Shown one piece after another: positions 1-8,584 of a stretch of DNA of 64,000 nt; the first letter of the stretch is position 1, and every line of letters begins with the position of its first letter. Source of the DNA: Candidatus Wallbacteria bacterium (GTDB taxonomy: Bacteria; Muiribacteriota; JAQTZZ01); the NCBI GenBank assembly GCA_028687545.1, contig JAQTZZ010000002.1, forward strand, positions 124,001 through 188,000. Reading direction: 5' to 3'. The notes below the pieces were generated by a model that saw only the letters and a program-made list of their open reading frames with translations, was not told the origin of the DNA and searched no databases. Position numbers and translations under genes: made by a program.

Positions 1-527
1 CCGGAATGCAGAATCACCTGAGAGCCAATTTTAACGTTTTTCAGAATGGTGACACGTGGATAAATCCGCGTCCGCTCACCAATTGTCACACCGCTGCCGA
101 TATAAACTTGAGCTTCCAGAATGCAGCCTGGGCCGATCTCAGCCCCAGCCTCGATCACTGCATAAGGACCGATGAAACAATTTTTACCGATTCTGGATTC
201 TTTGGAAATCACGGCTGTGGGATGGATGGAGGGCTGGATCTTCTCCTGCGGATAGAAGAGATTGATCATATCGGCAAAAGCAAGATATGCGTTCTTGCAG
301 ATTATGCAGGGTTTACCGCTTTCCAGCAGAGGCAGGCCTTCTTCAAGAAGAAGGGCAGAAGCTTTCGAATCATCTACCAGTTTGTAATATTTACTGCTGA
401 CGACAAAACTCAAATCGCCATCAATTGCATCCTGCAGACTGGCAAGACCGCTGATTTTCTGCTCAGGACAGCCAATCAGCTTTCCCTTGACAGCTTCCGC
501 AACCTCTCTCAGGGTAATTTCCATCAT
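1..527 (-). CDS. lpxD: UDP-3-O-acylglucosamine N-acyltransferase LpxD, 3' end outside window
   Basis: Seen: the minus strand translates from tandem ATG codons (527 or 524) to the window edge without a stop, about 175 residues. The first ~100 residues resemble the LpxD N-terminal uridine-binding domain (MEITLREVAEAVKGKLIG at the start). From about residue 100 come hexapeptide repeats of the left-handed beta-helix type (IHPTAVIS, IGKNCFIG, IGPGCILE). Known: LpxD adds the N-linked acyl chain to UDP-3-O-acylglucosamine, the third step of lipid A synthesis, in the cytoplasm. Context: it starts 15 bp after skp, the classic bamA-skp-lpxD order, so it belongs to the same transcript. AGAGG sits directly before the first ATG, so the second ATG is an equally good start. 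The catalytic histidine region lies outside the window. Confidence 0.92.
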   Translation of the reverse strand, partial: MMEITLREVAEAVKGKLIGCPEQKISGLASLQDAIDGDLSFVVSSKYYKLVDDSKASALLLEEGLPLLESGKPCIICKNAYLAFADMINLFYPQEKIQPSIHPTAVISKESRIGKNCFIGPYAVIEAGAEIGPGCILEAQVYIGSGVTIGERTRIYPRVTILKNVKIGSQVILHS

Positions 528-542
528 CCTCTGCCCCGTATG

Positions 543-1067
543 CTATTTCGGGCTTTTGGGAGCGGTTTTTGGGGCTTCTTTGTTGATGATCGAGATCACC
601 TCGTCGGTCAGATCTTCCCCGCCGAAATAAACAGCGTTCCTGTCCAGGATTGCAGTATAGCCCTTCTTCGCTCCAAGATCCTTGATCACGATGTCGATCT
701 CTTTCTTGAGCTTCTCGTATTCATTGAACTGCATTTCCTTCAGTTTTCCGGTAAGATCCTGACCCATATCCTGATATTCCTGAAGTTTGTCCATGATCTT
801 CTTGCGCTCGGTTTTTTTCAGATCATCAGACAGAGTGGGTTCCTTTTTATCATATGCCTCTTTCAGACCGGCGATTTCAGTTTTGTTTGTGTCAAGCTTC
901 TTCTGCCAGTCGTCAGTCCTCTTTTTCAGATCTGCGTTTACCGCATCTGTCTTATAATAAGCAGAAAAAACTTTTTCATAATCCACATACCCGATCTTCA
1001 GGTCTGCCGCCTGCAACACCAGAGCACCCATGAAAACGATCCAGATTGCTGACAAACACTTTTTCAT
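543..1067 (-). CDS. skp: OmpH/Skp-family periplasmic chaperone
   Basis: 174 residues. A signal peptide (MKKCLSAIWIVFMGALVLQAA) precedes the family hallmark LKIGYVDYEKVFSAY, followed by a highly charged Lys/Glu-rich helical stretch of about 100 residues that would form the coiled-coil tentacle, and the C-terminal KGYTAILDRNAVYFG segment typical of OmpH. Known: Skp trimers hold unfolded outer-membrane proteins in the periplasm and pass them to the BAM complex. Context: it lies 26 bp downstream of bamA and 15 bp upstream of lpxD, all on the minus strand. A GGGAGG ribosome-binding site precedes the ATG. Confidence 0.92.
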   Translation of the reverse strand: MKKCLSAIWIVFMGALVLQAADLKIGYVDYEKVFSAYYKTDAVNADLKKRTDDWQKKLDTNKTEIAGLKEAYDKKEPTLSDDLKKTERKKIMDKLQEYQDMGQDLTGKLKEMQFNEYEKLKKEIDIVIKDLGAKKGYTAILDRNAVYFGGEDLTDEVISIINKEAPKTAPKSPK

Positions 1068-1093
1068 TAAAGCCTCCCTCTTGCTTATTTGAA

Positions 1094-2773
1094 TTAAAAT
1101 GAATCGCCCATCGAGAAATAAGTTCTTCCGCCCCTGCCGTTGTTTCCTTTGCCGTAATCGAGACGGATCTGGCCGATCGGGCTTTTCACCGACACTCCCA
1201 AGCCTACACCGCTCTTATTCAGGCTGAAATGGTTTTCAATTTCCTTGTTCACGTCGCCCGCATCATAGAACAGGATGCCTGTGAATTTGTCGGTGAACAT
1301 ATGCCTGAATTCAGTATTCGAATACAGCATTTCACGGCCTGAATATTCCCTGTTTTTATAGCCTCTGAGATTGGAAGATCCACCGAGGCCGAACAGCTCG
1401 TACTCAGGCACGTCGCCTGAAGTCAGGTCGATGATGCCGTAACTCAACCTGGTTGCCACCACATTTTTCGGTTTGACCTGGAAATATCTCCTCAGCATGC
1501 CCTGGTAAGTGGAATAATTGTTGGGGCCCATCAGGAAACCGCCAGTTTTGGTGATGCCGATCGAATCCATCAGGCCTGAAGTAGGCTGGAACGGGTTGTC
1601 ACGGGTATCCCTGGAAACCTCAAAACCGAGGCTCTGGAGATGCTCGTCTCCATATAAATATCCCGGAATATTGGCATCAATGGACACCTTCTCGTCCCTG
1701 AAGGTGACTGTGCCGGTCGTGAAGTAAGCGAGCTTCTTGCCGACGCTGACGGCACCGCCTTTTCTGCTCTCGTCGTAATTGCCCACCAGGCTTCCATTAT
1801 TATCATACTGCTCACGGTTGATCTTGGTGTTGTAAAGGTTTAACCCTACAGCTACCGGTTTCCTCCGAAACCATGGTTCCATGAATCCAAGTTCATAGCT
1901 CGAAACTCCGCCGAATTCCGTCTTGACATTCAGGGTTTGTCCCCTGCCCTGGAAGTTCTTTTTGGCGACCTGCACGAATCCCACAAAGCCGTTTGAAGAA
2001 CTGTAGCCACCTCCAAAGGAAGCCTGACCGGTTCTCTGCTCTGTCACACTCACTACCAGGATCACGTCATCCGGATTCTTACCCTTCAGATGGGAGGGTT
2101 TGACTGTTTCGAAGTAACCAAGATTGAACACTTTCTGCAGGCTCTTCCTGATTTTATGGGCGTTATAGACATTCCCGGGCTTGATTTCGAATTCGCGCAG
2201 GATGACCCAGTCCTTGGTACTGTCGCTTCCTTCCACCCGGATTTCTTCCAGCTTTCCCTCAACAATCGAAAGCTTCAGGCTGGCGCCCTCCGCATCAACT
2301 TTGACATCGCTGACCTGCGACAATACATAACCTTTGTCCTTATAAAAATCATTGATTCGTTTGACGTCGGCATTGAACAGCGGAATATTGAAAATGTTGC
2401 CGATTTTAGTCTTGATCAGTTTGTTCAGTTCAACCAGGGGAACCACTTTGTTCCCGATCACGTCGATGCTCTTGACTATGGCGTTTTCCTTGACCTTGAA
2501 GATCAGGTATTTTCCCCCATCCAGATCCTCGATTTCAGCTCCCACGTTTGAGAAGTAACCGAGTTCATAAATCAGCTTCATGTTGTCCTGGATCAGTTCT
2601 TCGGTCAGTTCGCTGCCGAGCTTGGCTTTCACCGCCAGCAGTACTACATCCTTATCCACAAGTGTGTTGCCGATCACCCCGATCTTCTGAAGGGTGTTTG
2701 CGGCAAAGACTGGAATTGCAAATAATGTCAGCAAAACTGCAATTCTGATGATGCATTTCCGATTATCCCTCAC
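1094..2773 (-). CDS. bamA: outer-membrane assembly factor BamA (short, about three POTRA domains)
   Basis: 559 residues with a signal peptide (IAVLLTLFAIPVFAA). Residues ~27-95, ~96-170 and ~172-248 read as POTRA domains (IGVIGNTLVDKDVV; IDVIGNKVVPLVEL; IRVEGSDSTKD). From ~250 the protein is a 16-strand Omp85-like barrel. It contains GLGGSSNLRGY (around 465), the LRGY form of the conserved loop-6 VRGF motif, and ends in a C-terminal phenylalanine (FSMGDSF). Known: BamA inserts beta-barrel proteins into the outer membrane. Family members usually have about five POTRAs and ~800 residues, so this one is short. Context: tamB ends 20 bp upstream and skp follows. TamA could be confused with BamA (three POTRAs), but adjacency to skp and lpxD favours BamA. 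Confidence 0.9.
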   Translation of the reverse strand: MRDNRKCIIRIAVLLTLFAIPVFAANTLQKIGVIGNTLVDKDVVLLAVKAKLGSELTEELIQDNMKLIYELGYFSNVGAEIEDLDGGKYLIFKVKENAIVKSIDVIGNKVVPLVELNKLIKTKIGNIFNIPLFNADVKRINDFYKDKGYVLSQVSDVKVDAEGASLKLSIVEGKLEEIRVEGSDSTKDWVILREFEIKPGNVYNAHKIRKSLQKVFNLGYFETVKPSHLKGKNPDDVILVVSVTEQRTGQASFGGGYSSSNGFVGFVQVAKKNFQGRGQTLNVKTEFGGVSSYELGFMEPWFRRKPVAVGLNLYNTKINREQYDNNGSLVGNYDESRKGGAVSVGKKLAYFTTGTVTFRDEKVSIDANIPGYLYGDEHLQSLGFEVSRDTRDNPFQPTSGLMDSIGITKTGGFLMGPNNYSTYQGMLRRYFQVKPKNVVATRLSYGIIDLTSGDVPEYELFGLGGSSNLRGYKNREYSGREMLYSNTEFRHMFTDKFTGILFYDAGDVNKEIENHFSLNKSGVGLGVSVKSPIGQIRLDYGKGNNGRGGRTYFSMGDSF

Positions 2774-2793
2774 TGTTCCCCCTCGTTTTTTTG

Positions 2794-5700
2794 CTAAAAG
2801 GAAATACTGTAATTAAGGCCGTACCGGTATTCCTGCTTGTAATCATCGTAGATTCCATCCAGGTACAGGTGTTTATTGGTTTTGTACTTGAGCTCGAACT
2901 GCTGGTCTTCTTCGTATCTTCTAATTGCTTTGTAATAGCGGAGATAAACTCTGTCATTCAGTGACTTGCCCAGCCTGAGGTCAAGGCTTTCCGGGTTGAA
3001 TTTTTCACTCCCGCTCTCGATGTCGAATTCTTCGAGTTCAAGTTCCTTGGCAATGTTATCTCCGACTTTGCCCATCAGTTGTTCGCTGAGATTGAATTTC
3101 AGTGCTTCCCTGAAACGGGAATCGCTCCACTGATCGTCTCCAAGGGAACCCAGAGTGCTGCCGGTAATCATCTTCTGCAGCTTGTCCTTTTCCATTTCAT
3201 TGGTTGAATAGGCGGAAACCTGGAGATTGCTGAGAGGGCCATTCACAGACAGATAGACATCATTTCCCTGGATTTTCTTGTAGGCTGTCAGGTTCAGGAA
3301 AAGATTGGTATCGCCTTCGATGAAGCTTTCATTGCGTGAAAGGACGATTTCATGCTCCTTTCCTTTTAAATCATGTTCAGGATCAAGATATTTATACTTT
3401 GCATCAAAGGGTTTATCGCGCTGCTTCAAATCGATCACCTTTTCCCTTTTGCTGCCGTCTTCTTTTGATTTGGCAAGCGTCTGATAGTACGCCTTTCCTG
3501 TAACAATATCAAACCTGTGATTGAAATAATTCACAGTTCCTCTCACAAGTTTGACATCGCCTGAAGCGGTAATGCCTGGATAGTCTTCGCCGGTCAGAAA
3601 GAATGAACCGGAAACCTCAATATTGAAAAACTGGTTTTTGACCCAGACATTCTGTCCGGCACGCAATTCCAGCTTGAATCTGAGCGGTGAGAGATTCACC
3701 CGGTCGAGATTGACGTCTTCGCCGGTCTTCAACACAATCTTGCAGTCGTCCAGTTCGGCTTCCCCGGTCAAATGCCAGCCGGTTTTTTCGTGAGTCAGGT
3801 AGAAAGAGCTGGTGCCTTTGATACTTTCACCGTTGTAATCGGTCGCAAACTCCAATTGCCCGTGGTTCTGCATCAGATTGCCCTTCAAAACAATTCCTGG
3901 AAGTTTATCAAAAGAGGTTATTTTTTTCAAATATCCGCAGTCAAGATCGAAGCTTCCAGACAGTGAGTCCCCGGCCATTTTCAAAGAAACCCATTCTTTA
4001 TCCAACTGCCTGTCCGAAAGACTGAGGGTAAAATCTTCAAGAGTCAGGTCGTTTTGCAGGCAAAGTTCCCCCTGCAGTGTGAAATTCTGATTTTTTAGCT
4101 TAATACCTCTTAACCAAAACTTGTCTTTGGAAAGAGAAATTTTCAGGTTACCCTTCCAGCCTGAGAATACAGGATTATCTGAACCGAAATCATCAACCAG
4201 GACATCACCTTTTGCGATCCTGCCGGACAAAATAAAACTGCCCGCAGAGTTGCCCCCGTATTTCACATCAGAGAGCCGCAGCGAAACTTCCCCTGTAGCC
4301 AGATCAGTGGAAAATGCCAGCACTCCATCAGTAGTGAAAGAGAATTTTTCGAAACTGAGCCTGGCGTTCTCAAACTTCAATCCCATGGATCTCAATCCGG
4401 TATCGTTCCTGATTATTATCTGTCCCAGATTTTTGATGCTGCCGCCATCCGGCAGAAGCGCTTCAAAAGACGCCAGGGTCGTACTCTGCTCGTCTCCTTT
4501 CCCGGATAAAGTCAATTCTCTGAATCCCTGACCTTTGAATTTCCCGTCCTTGAGTACAATCTTGAAATCCACATCGCCTATCTTTGATTGACGGCCTTTC
4601 ATGGTGATCAGACCCTTGATCCTGTCAGCGGTAATTCCGTATCTCTGAAAAATATCCCGCAGCATCGGCGCAATGATCACATAATCATTCATCCTGAAAT
4701 TCATGCCCCATTCTGATCGCTTCATCTCGTACTGCCCATTGAATTCTGCTGTTTCAATCTTCCCGTCTATTTCAACGGAATCCCGGCTGACCTGGGCTTT
4801 TGCAACAATTCCGTAATCCGGGATTCTTACTTCAGCGGAGACTTGCGGGTTCGATAAATTTCCATAGGCCTCGCCGCTGATTTCTGCCATCCCTCCGAAT
4901 CCGAGATCCTTGAGATACCGGATCAGGTCGCATTTTCCGGCCCAGGAAAAATTCAGGTGATTGCCGGAGAGTCCGAGCTGCCCCGACAATTCGCCTTTCC
5001 CGAATCGATTATTTACCGTCGATCTGCCGATTTCCAGATCCAGGCCCAGGGTTTTAAAATTCAGGCCTCCGGACAGAGGCTCTGTGAAAACAGGGAGTGC
5101 CAGAGTGTAATCCGAGCGGACAGAGATCCCTTTCCCTGGAAGACTTTCACCGGACCAGACGGCGGTCAGGCACCTGGACTTCACAGCTCCCTTGAATCTG
5201 GGCAGGCTGTTCAAGTCCAACTGAAACGGAAAATGTTCAGCCCCAAGCAACAGATCGCTTTCCAGCAGGAACTTCCCGGCTTTTCCTTTGACCGTGCCGT
5301 CCAGGGAGAGAAAATTGAAAGAGCTGTTTTGAGCTCTGAATGTCAGATCCGCACCGGCAGCCGGGGTCACCGATACCTCACCGCTCAGCAGAATTTCCCA
5401 GGCCCTGGAAAGCAGGAACGAAGATTTGGCCAGCGATAATTTCCCCTCCTTGTAACTGAATGCAAGTTCCATGTTCTCCAGCATATTCGAATAAATCTCC
5501 CCGGCATCCAGGGACAGTCTGCCGGAAAATTCCTTGATCTTCCCACCTGTGCTTTTTACTTCCACCTCACATCTTCCGAGCCCCTTGAGAGTCGTTGTCA
5601 GGTTGTCCGGGAAAAAAGCCTGAAAATCTGCCAGATTAATCCTGGGGGAAGTGACCTTGAACAAGAAATCCTTTTCCTTCTGAATTCCTTTGATTCTGAG

Positions 5701-6552
5701 TTGAGAGTAACAATATTTCCCGTCCAGATCGAAATTCAGTCCAGTCGGTGTGATTCCAACTTCTCCGGTCAGTTCCCTGAATTCATTTCCAAAGATTGAA
5801 GCATCGGCCCCGCTGACGTGTAATTCGAGGTTCCAGCGGTTTTTATCGATCAAATCAGCCAGAAATCCGTTGAATTTTCCGTTGGCATGTCCTCTGTGCA
5901 TGACAATCCTTGCGTCGAACAGATGGAAAAGCGATTGATCAGAGAGGAGTGAAACGTCGTTCAATTCGAACTCGCCATCCAGCCCCCAGTTGCCTGGCCC
6001 GGTGAAAAGCGCTTTCACTTTGTTGCCTGAACTGTCTGTGAGACGAACCTGTCCTTCCCACCTTTCCTTTGAAAAGAACACCTCCAGGAAGCATGAATGA
6101 AGTCTGAAGGTCCTCTCCTTTAAACTGCAGACTACGGTAAAATCGGTCAGCAGGAGATGACGGATGTAGCGGTAAAATTGAGTCAGATCCACAGCAGGAA
6201 CATTACCCTTGTCATCCATGAACAGCTCACCGCCTGTAACCAGCAGCCGGCTGATGATCAGTTCGCGGCGGGAGGATAGAAAGCTCAAGTCGATTCTGGC
6301 TTCCCGCCCTTTCATCACTACAACTTCCCGGGAATCGGTGATGATAAAATCTTCCAGGAACACGCCCCTGGTATAGGAAAATCCGCTTTTTGTGTAAAAC
6401 AACCCGACTTTGAATTTGGAGGTGAGAGTTTCCTTGACCTTGGAGATAACATATCCGGCGATCCGGTCGCTTCCGATCAGGGAAAGGATCACCGCAGAAA
6501 GCAGCAGTACTCCCAGGGCAAAAAATAAGAATCGCTTGAACTTATTTCTCAT
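2794..6552 (-). CDS. tamB: TamB/YtfN-like intermembrane bridge protein (DUF490)
   Basis: 1252 residues. An N-terminal membrane anchor (residues ~9-28, FLFFALGVLLLSAVILSLIG) is followed by over 900 residues of AsmA/TamB-type beta-rich repeats and a C-terminal DUF490 region (about 950-1252), including GTVNYFNHRFDIVTGKAYY and a closing barrel-like GLNYSISF with terminal Phe. Known: TamB spans the periplasm as a hydrophobic beta-taco groove and works in phospholipid transport and/or outer-membrane protein insertion with an Omp85 partner. Context: the ATG overlaps the mlaD stop (TAATG), and bamA begins 20 bp after its stop. No separate tamA is seen, so BamA may be the partner, as proposed in spirochaetes. 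Confidence 0.88.
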   Translation of the reverse strand: MRNKFKRFLFFALGVLLLSAVILSLIGSDRIAGYVISKVKETLTSKFKVGLFYTKSGFSYTRGVFLEDFIITDSREVVVMKGREARIDLSFLSSRRELIISRLLVTGGELFMDDKGNVPAVDLTQFYRYIRHLLLTDFTVVCSLKERTFRLHSCFLEVFFSKERWEGQVRLTDSSGNKVKALFTGPGNWGLDGEFELNDVSLLSDQSLFHLFDARIVMHRGHANGKFNGFLADLIDKNRWNLELHVSGADASIFGNEFRELTGEVGITPTGLNFDLDGKYCYSQLRIKGIQKEKDFLFKVTSPRINLADFQAFFPDNLTTTLKGLGRCEVEVKSTGGKIKEFSGRLSLDAGEIYSNMLENMELAFSYKEGKLSLAKSSFLLSRAWEILLSGEVSVTPAAGADLTFRAQNSSFNFLSLDGTVKGKAGKFLLESDLLLGAEHFPFQLDLNSLPRFKGAVKSRCLTAVWSGESLPGKGISVRSDYTLALPVFTEPLSGGLNFKTLGLDLEIGRSTVNNRFGKGELSGQLGLSGNHLNFSWAGKCDLIRYLKDLGFGGMAEISGEAYGNLSNPQVSAEVRIPDYGIVAKAQVSRDSVEIDGKIETAEFNGQYEMKRSEWGMNFRMNDYVIIAPMLRDIFQRYGITADRIKGLITMKGRQSKIGDVDFKIVLKDGKFKGQGFRELTLSGKGDEQSTTLASFEALLPDGGSIKNLGQIIIRNDTGLRSMGLKFENARLSFEKFSFTTDGVLAFSTDLATGEVSLRLSDVKYGGNSAGSFILSGRIAKGDVLVDDFGSDNPVFSGWKGNLKISLSKDKFWLRGIKLKNQNFTLQGELCLQNDLTLEDFTLSLSDRQLDKEWVSLKMAGDSLSGSFDLDCGYLKKITSFDKLPGIVLKGNLMQNHGQLEFATDYNGESIKGTSSFYLTHEKTGWHLTGEAELDDCKIVLKTGEDVNLDRVNLSPLRFKLELRAGQNVWVKNQFFNIEVSGSFFLTGEDYPGITASGDVKLVRGTVNYFNHRFDIVTGKAYYQTLAKSKEDGSKREKVIDLKQRDKPFDAKYKYLDPEHDLKGKEHEIVLSRNESFIEGDTNLFLNLTAYKKIQGNDVYLSVNGPLSNLQVSAYSTNEMEKDKLQKMITGSTLGSLGDDQWSDSRFREALKFNLSEQLMGKVGDNIAKELELEEFDIESGSEKFNPESLDLRLGKSLNDRVYLRYYKAIRRYEEDQQFELKYKTNKHLYLDGIYDDYKQEYRYGLNYSISF

Positions 6553-7868
6553 TAGAAATTGTATTTAATTCCAAGATAAAGCTGGTCTTTACGGCTGAAA
6601 TCCTCGACTTTGAGAATCACTCCAAAATTTTGTGAAAAAGGATAACTGCAGGCTATCCGGTACAGCCAGTCCCTGTCGCTGACCAGACTCAATTCCCAGT
6701 CCAGATCGAAGATCAAGGTCTCCAGCTTTAAGCTGGGTCCTCCGTCCGCATAACCAAGCAACCGCGTATAACCGTTTTCCTTCCTGCCGATCAGAAACCC
6801 CGGCTCCCTGCGGCTGTTAATATCTGAGATGCCGGCTTCCAGATTATTTCTGCCTGCAGACAGCCTCCAGCCGATATCGGTCTGATAATCGCCGTCGGAA
6901 GGGGATTGAAAAACGCTGCAGTTCCATCTGTTCTTTAATCCAAGGTCCTGGCCGAGGAACTGGTTAACCTTGCCTGTGGCACTCTTCAGGTTCTCCGCGG
7001 TTTCCGTGATTGCGCTTTTCAACTTGTCGTTCACCGCCAGTTTCTCGGTTTCCCTCAGAATCACATCCAGTCTGCCGGAAATGCTCAATAAATCTTCAGC
7101 GAATTTGGATTTATCCCCCTCCTTGACCGGGAAATCCAGCTGAGCCAGAAACAGCGCGAATCTCTTGCTGATTTCCTGGAGGTTTTTCAGGCTCTGCCCG
7201 ATCTCGCTCTGATTGCTCTTTAAAGTGCCGTCAGCGCGGGTGAGGAATGTATTGAGGTTGTTCATGGTCTTGTCCAGCTGCTTCTGAGCCTCAGTGATCA
7301 CTCCGTTCAAGTTTTCAGACACTACGGCCAGATTGTCGGCTGTTTTCCTGATCCGGTCCTTGAATTCCACATCTGAAACGAGCTGGTTGATTTCATTCAT
7401 CAGGTCTGAGAATTTGTCCAGAGATGTTTCAAATTTTTCATAGGCATCTACGAGCAGAAGCGGGTCCCTTCCCCTGATGGAGTCTTCATTCTGGATAAAT
7501 TCCTTCCCGATCCCTGCTCCCCGGATACTGACATATTTCTCGCCCAGAAGTCCGGTGGTGTCGATGAAAATATCCACATTCCTGGGTATTTTGAATTTCT
7601 TGTCGATTGAAAGCACGACTACCACTTCACTGTTGGGAATTTCGGTTTCCGCCTCCCTCAGGTAAATATTCTTGACTGTCCCTACGCGGACGCCGAGATA
7701 TTCTGCAAAGCTTCCAGTCTGAAGCCCGTTGATCTGCCTGAAAATCACGAAAACCTTGTAATCCTCCTGTAAACTGAAATCACCCAGAATGAAAACAAAG
7801 CCGGTCAGCACCAGCAGCGCAGCGGTAAAAAAAGCTCCCACCAGGAGGCTGTCAGTTTTTAAAGCCAT
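6552..7868 (-). CDS. mlaD: MCE-domain lipid transport protein (MlaD-like) with C-terminal beta domain
   Basis: 438 residues from the ATG at 7868. I chose this start because it gives the usual short N-tail before the membrane anchor (residues ~8-30); an in-frame ATG at 7913 would overlap mlaF by 62 bp. The MCE domain covers ~35-115 (IFRQINGLQTGSFAEYLGVRVGTVKNI). A helical/coiled-coil region with NLAVVSENLNGVI-type heptads runs ~140-305. The last ~125 residues alternate like beta strands and end YLGIKYNF, resembling an outer-membrane beta-signal. Known: MCE hexamers ferry phospholipids between membranes with an MlaF/MlaE ABC transporter. Context: it overlaps mlaF by 17 bp and tamB by 1 bp. The function of the C-terminal domain is inferred only from its pattern. 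Confidence 0.85.
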   Translation of the reverse strand: MALKTDSLLVGAFFTAALLVLTGFVFILGDFSLQEDYKVFVIFRQINGLQTGSFAEYLGVRVGTVKNIYLREAETEIPNSEVVVVLSIDKKFKIPRNVDIFIDTTGLLGEKYVSIRGAGIGKEFIQNEDSIRGRDPLLLVDAYEKFETSLDKFSDLMNEINQLVSDVEFKDRIRKTADNLAVVSENLNGVITEAQKQLDKTMNNLNTFLTRADGTLKSNQSEIGQSLKNLQEISKRFALFLAQLDFPVKEGDKSKFAEDLLSISGRLDVILRETEKLAVNDKLKSAITETAENLKSATGKVNQFLGQDLGLKNRWNCSVFQSPSDGDYQTDIGWRLSAGRNNLEAGISDINSRREPGFLIGRKENGYTRLLGYADGGPSLKLETLIFDLDWELSLVSDRDWLYRIACSYPFSQNFGVILKVEDFSRKDQLYLGIKYNF

Positions 7869-8583
7869 GCAGGAACTCACGAATTTCGGGTATTTCGGAA
7901 TTGAAAAAGGCATTTTTTCCCATCAGATGCTTGATCTTCCCTTCATGATGCAGCCCAACTCTGTCTGCTATCCGGTAAGCGCTGTACAAATCATGTGTTA
8001 CCGCCAGACAGGAAACGCTTCCCTGCCTTGATAATTTTACTATCAATTCATTGATCCCCGCAACCCTTTCCGGGTCGAGGCCGACCGTAGGTTCATCGAA
8101 CAGGATCAGTTCCGGCTCTGTAATGATCGTCCGCGCCATCGCCACCCTCCGCTTCATGCCACCCGACAATTCAGCCGGGTACAGGGTGGAAAATTTCGAG
8201 AGCGTAAATCCGACGAGTGTTTTATCCACCCTGTCCCTGATCTCATGCTCATTTAAATCCGTGTGTGCTCTAAGCGGCAGGGCAATATTCTCAAACACAT
8301 TCAGGAAATCGAACAAAGCTCCGGACTGAAAGACCATTCCTATTTTCATCCTGCTCTTTCTTGAACCAGATCCGGTCGGGCAGAGTTCCTGATCCTTGAA
8401 ACTGATTTTTCCCTGGTCTGGTGCAATCAAGCCCATCACGCATTTGAGCAGAACGCTCTTCCCGCATCCAGATGGCCCCAGGATCACCACGATCTCAGCC
8501 GGGGAAAGTTCCAGGGAAACACCCTGCAGTACCGGTTTTCCGGCAAAGGATTTAAAAACATCCGCTATCTGCAAAAAAGACAC
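7852..8583 (-). CDS. mlaF: MlaF-type ABC transporter ATPase
   Basis: 243 residues, a full-length ABC ATPase. Walker A is GPSGCGKS (~35-42), the Q-loop is GMVFQSGALFD, the signature is LSGGMKRRVAMAR, Walker B is LILFDEPTVGLDP and the switch is VTHD. The FQSGALFDFLNVFENIALPLR stretch is typical of MlaF/Ttg2A proteins that energise MCE systems. Known: MlaF powers phospholipid movement with the permease MlaE and MCE protein MlaD. Context: it starts 1 bp after the upstream gene and overlaps mlaD. No mlaE permease gene is adjacent, which is unusual; it must be elsewhere or replaced. Confidence 0.9.
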   Translation of the reverse strand: MSFLQIADVFKSFAGKPVLQGVSLELSPAEIVVILGPSGCGKSVLLKCVMGLIAPDQGKISFKDQELCPTGSGSRKSRMKIGMVFQSGALFDFLNVFENIALPLRAHTDLNEHEIRDRVDKTLVGFTLSKFSTLYPAELSGGMKRRVAMARTIITEPELILFDEPTVGLDPERVAGINELIVKLSRQGSVSCLAVTHDLYSAYRIADRVGLHHEGKIKHLMGKNAFFNSEIPEIREFLHGFKN

Positions 8584-8584
8584 G

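Noticed and set aside
6-1052. 348-codon plus-strand frame at the left edge
   Set aside because: It lies antisense to lpxD and skp, both of which are clear from motifs and gene order.
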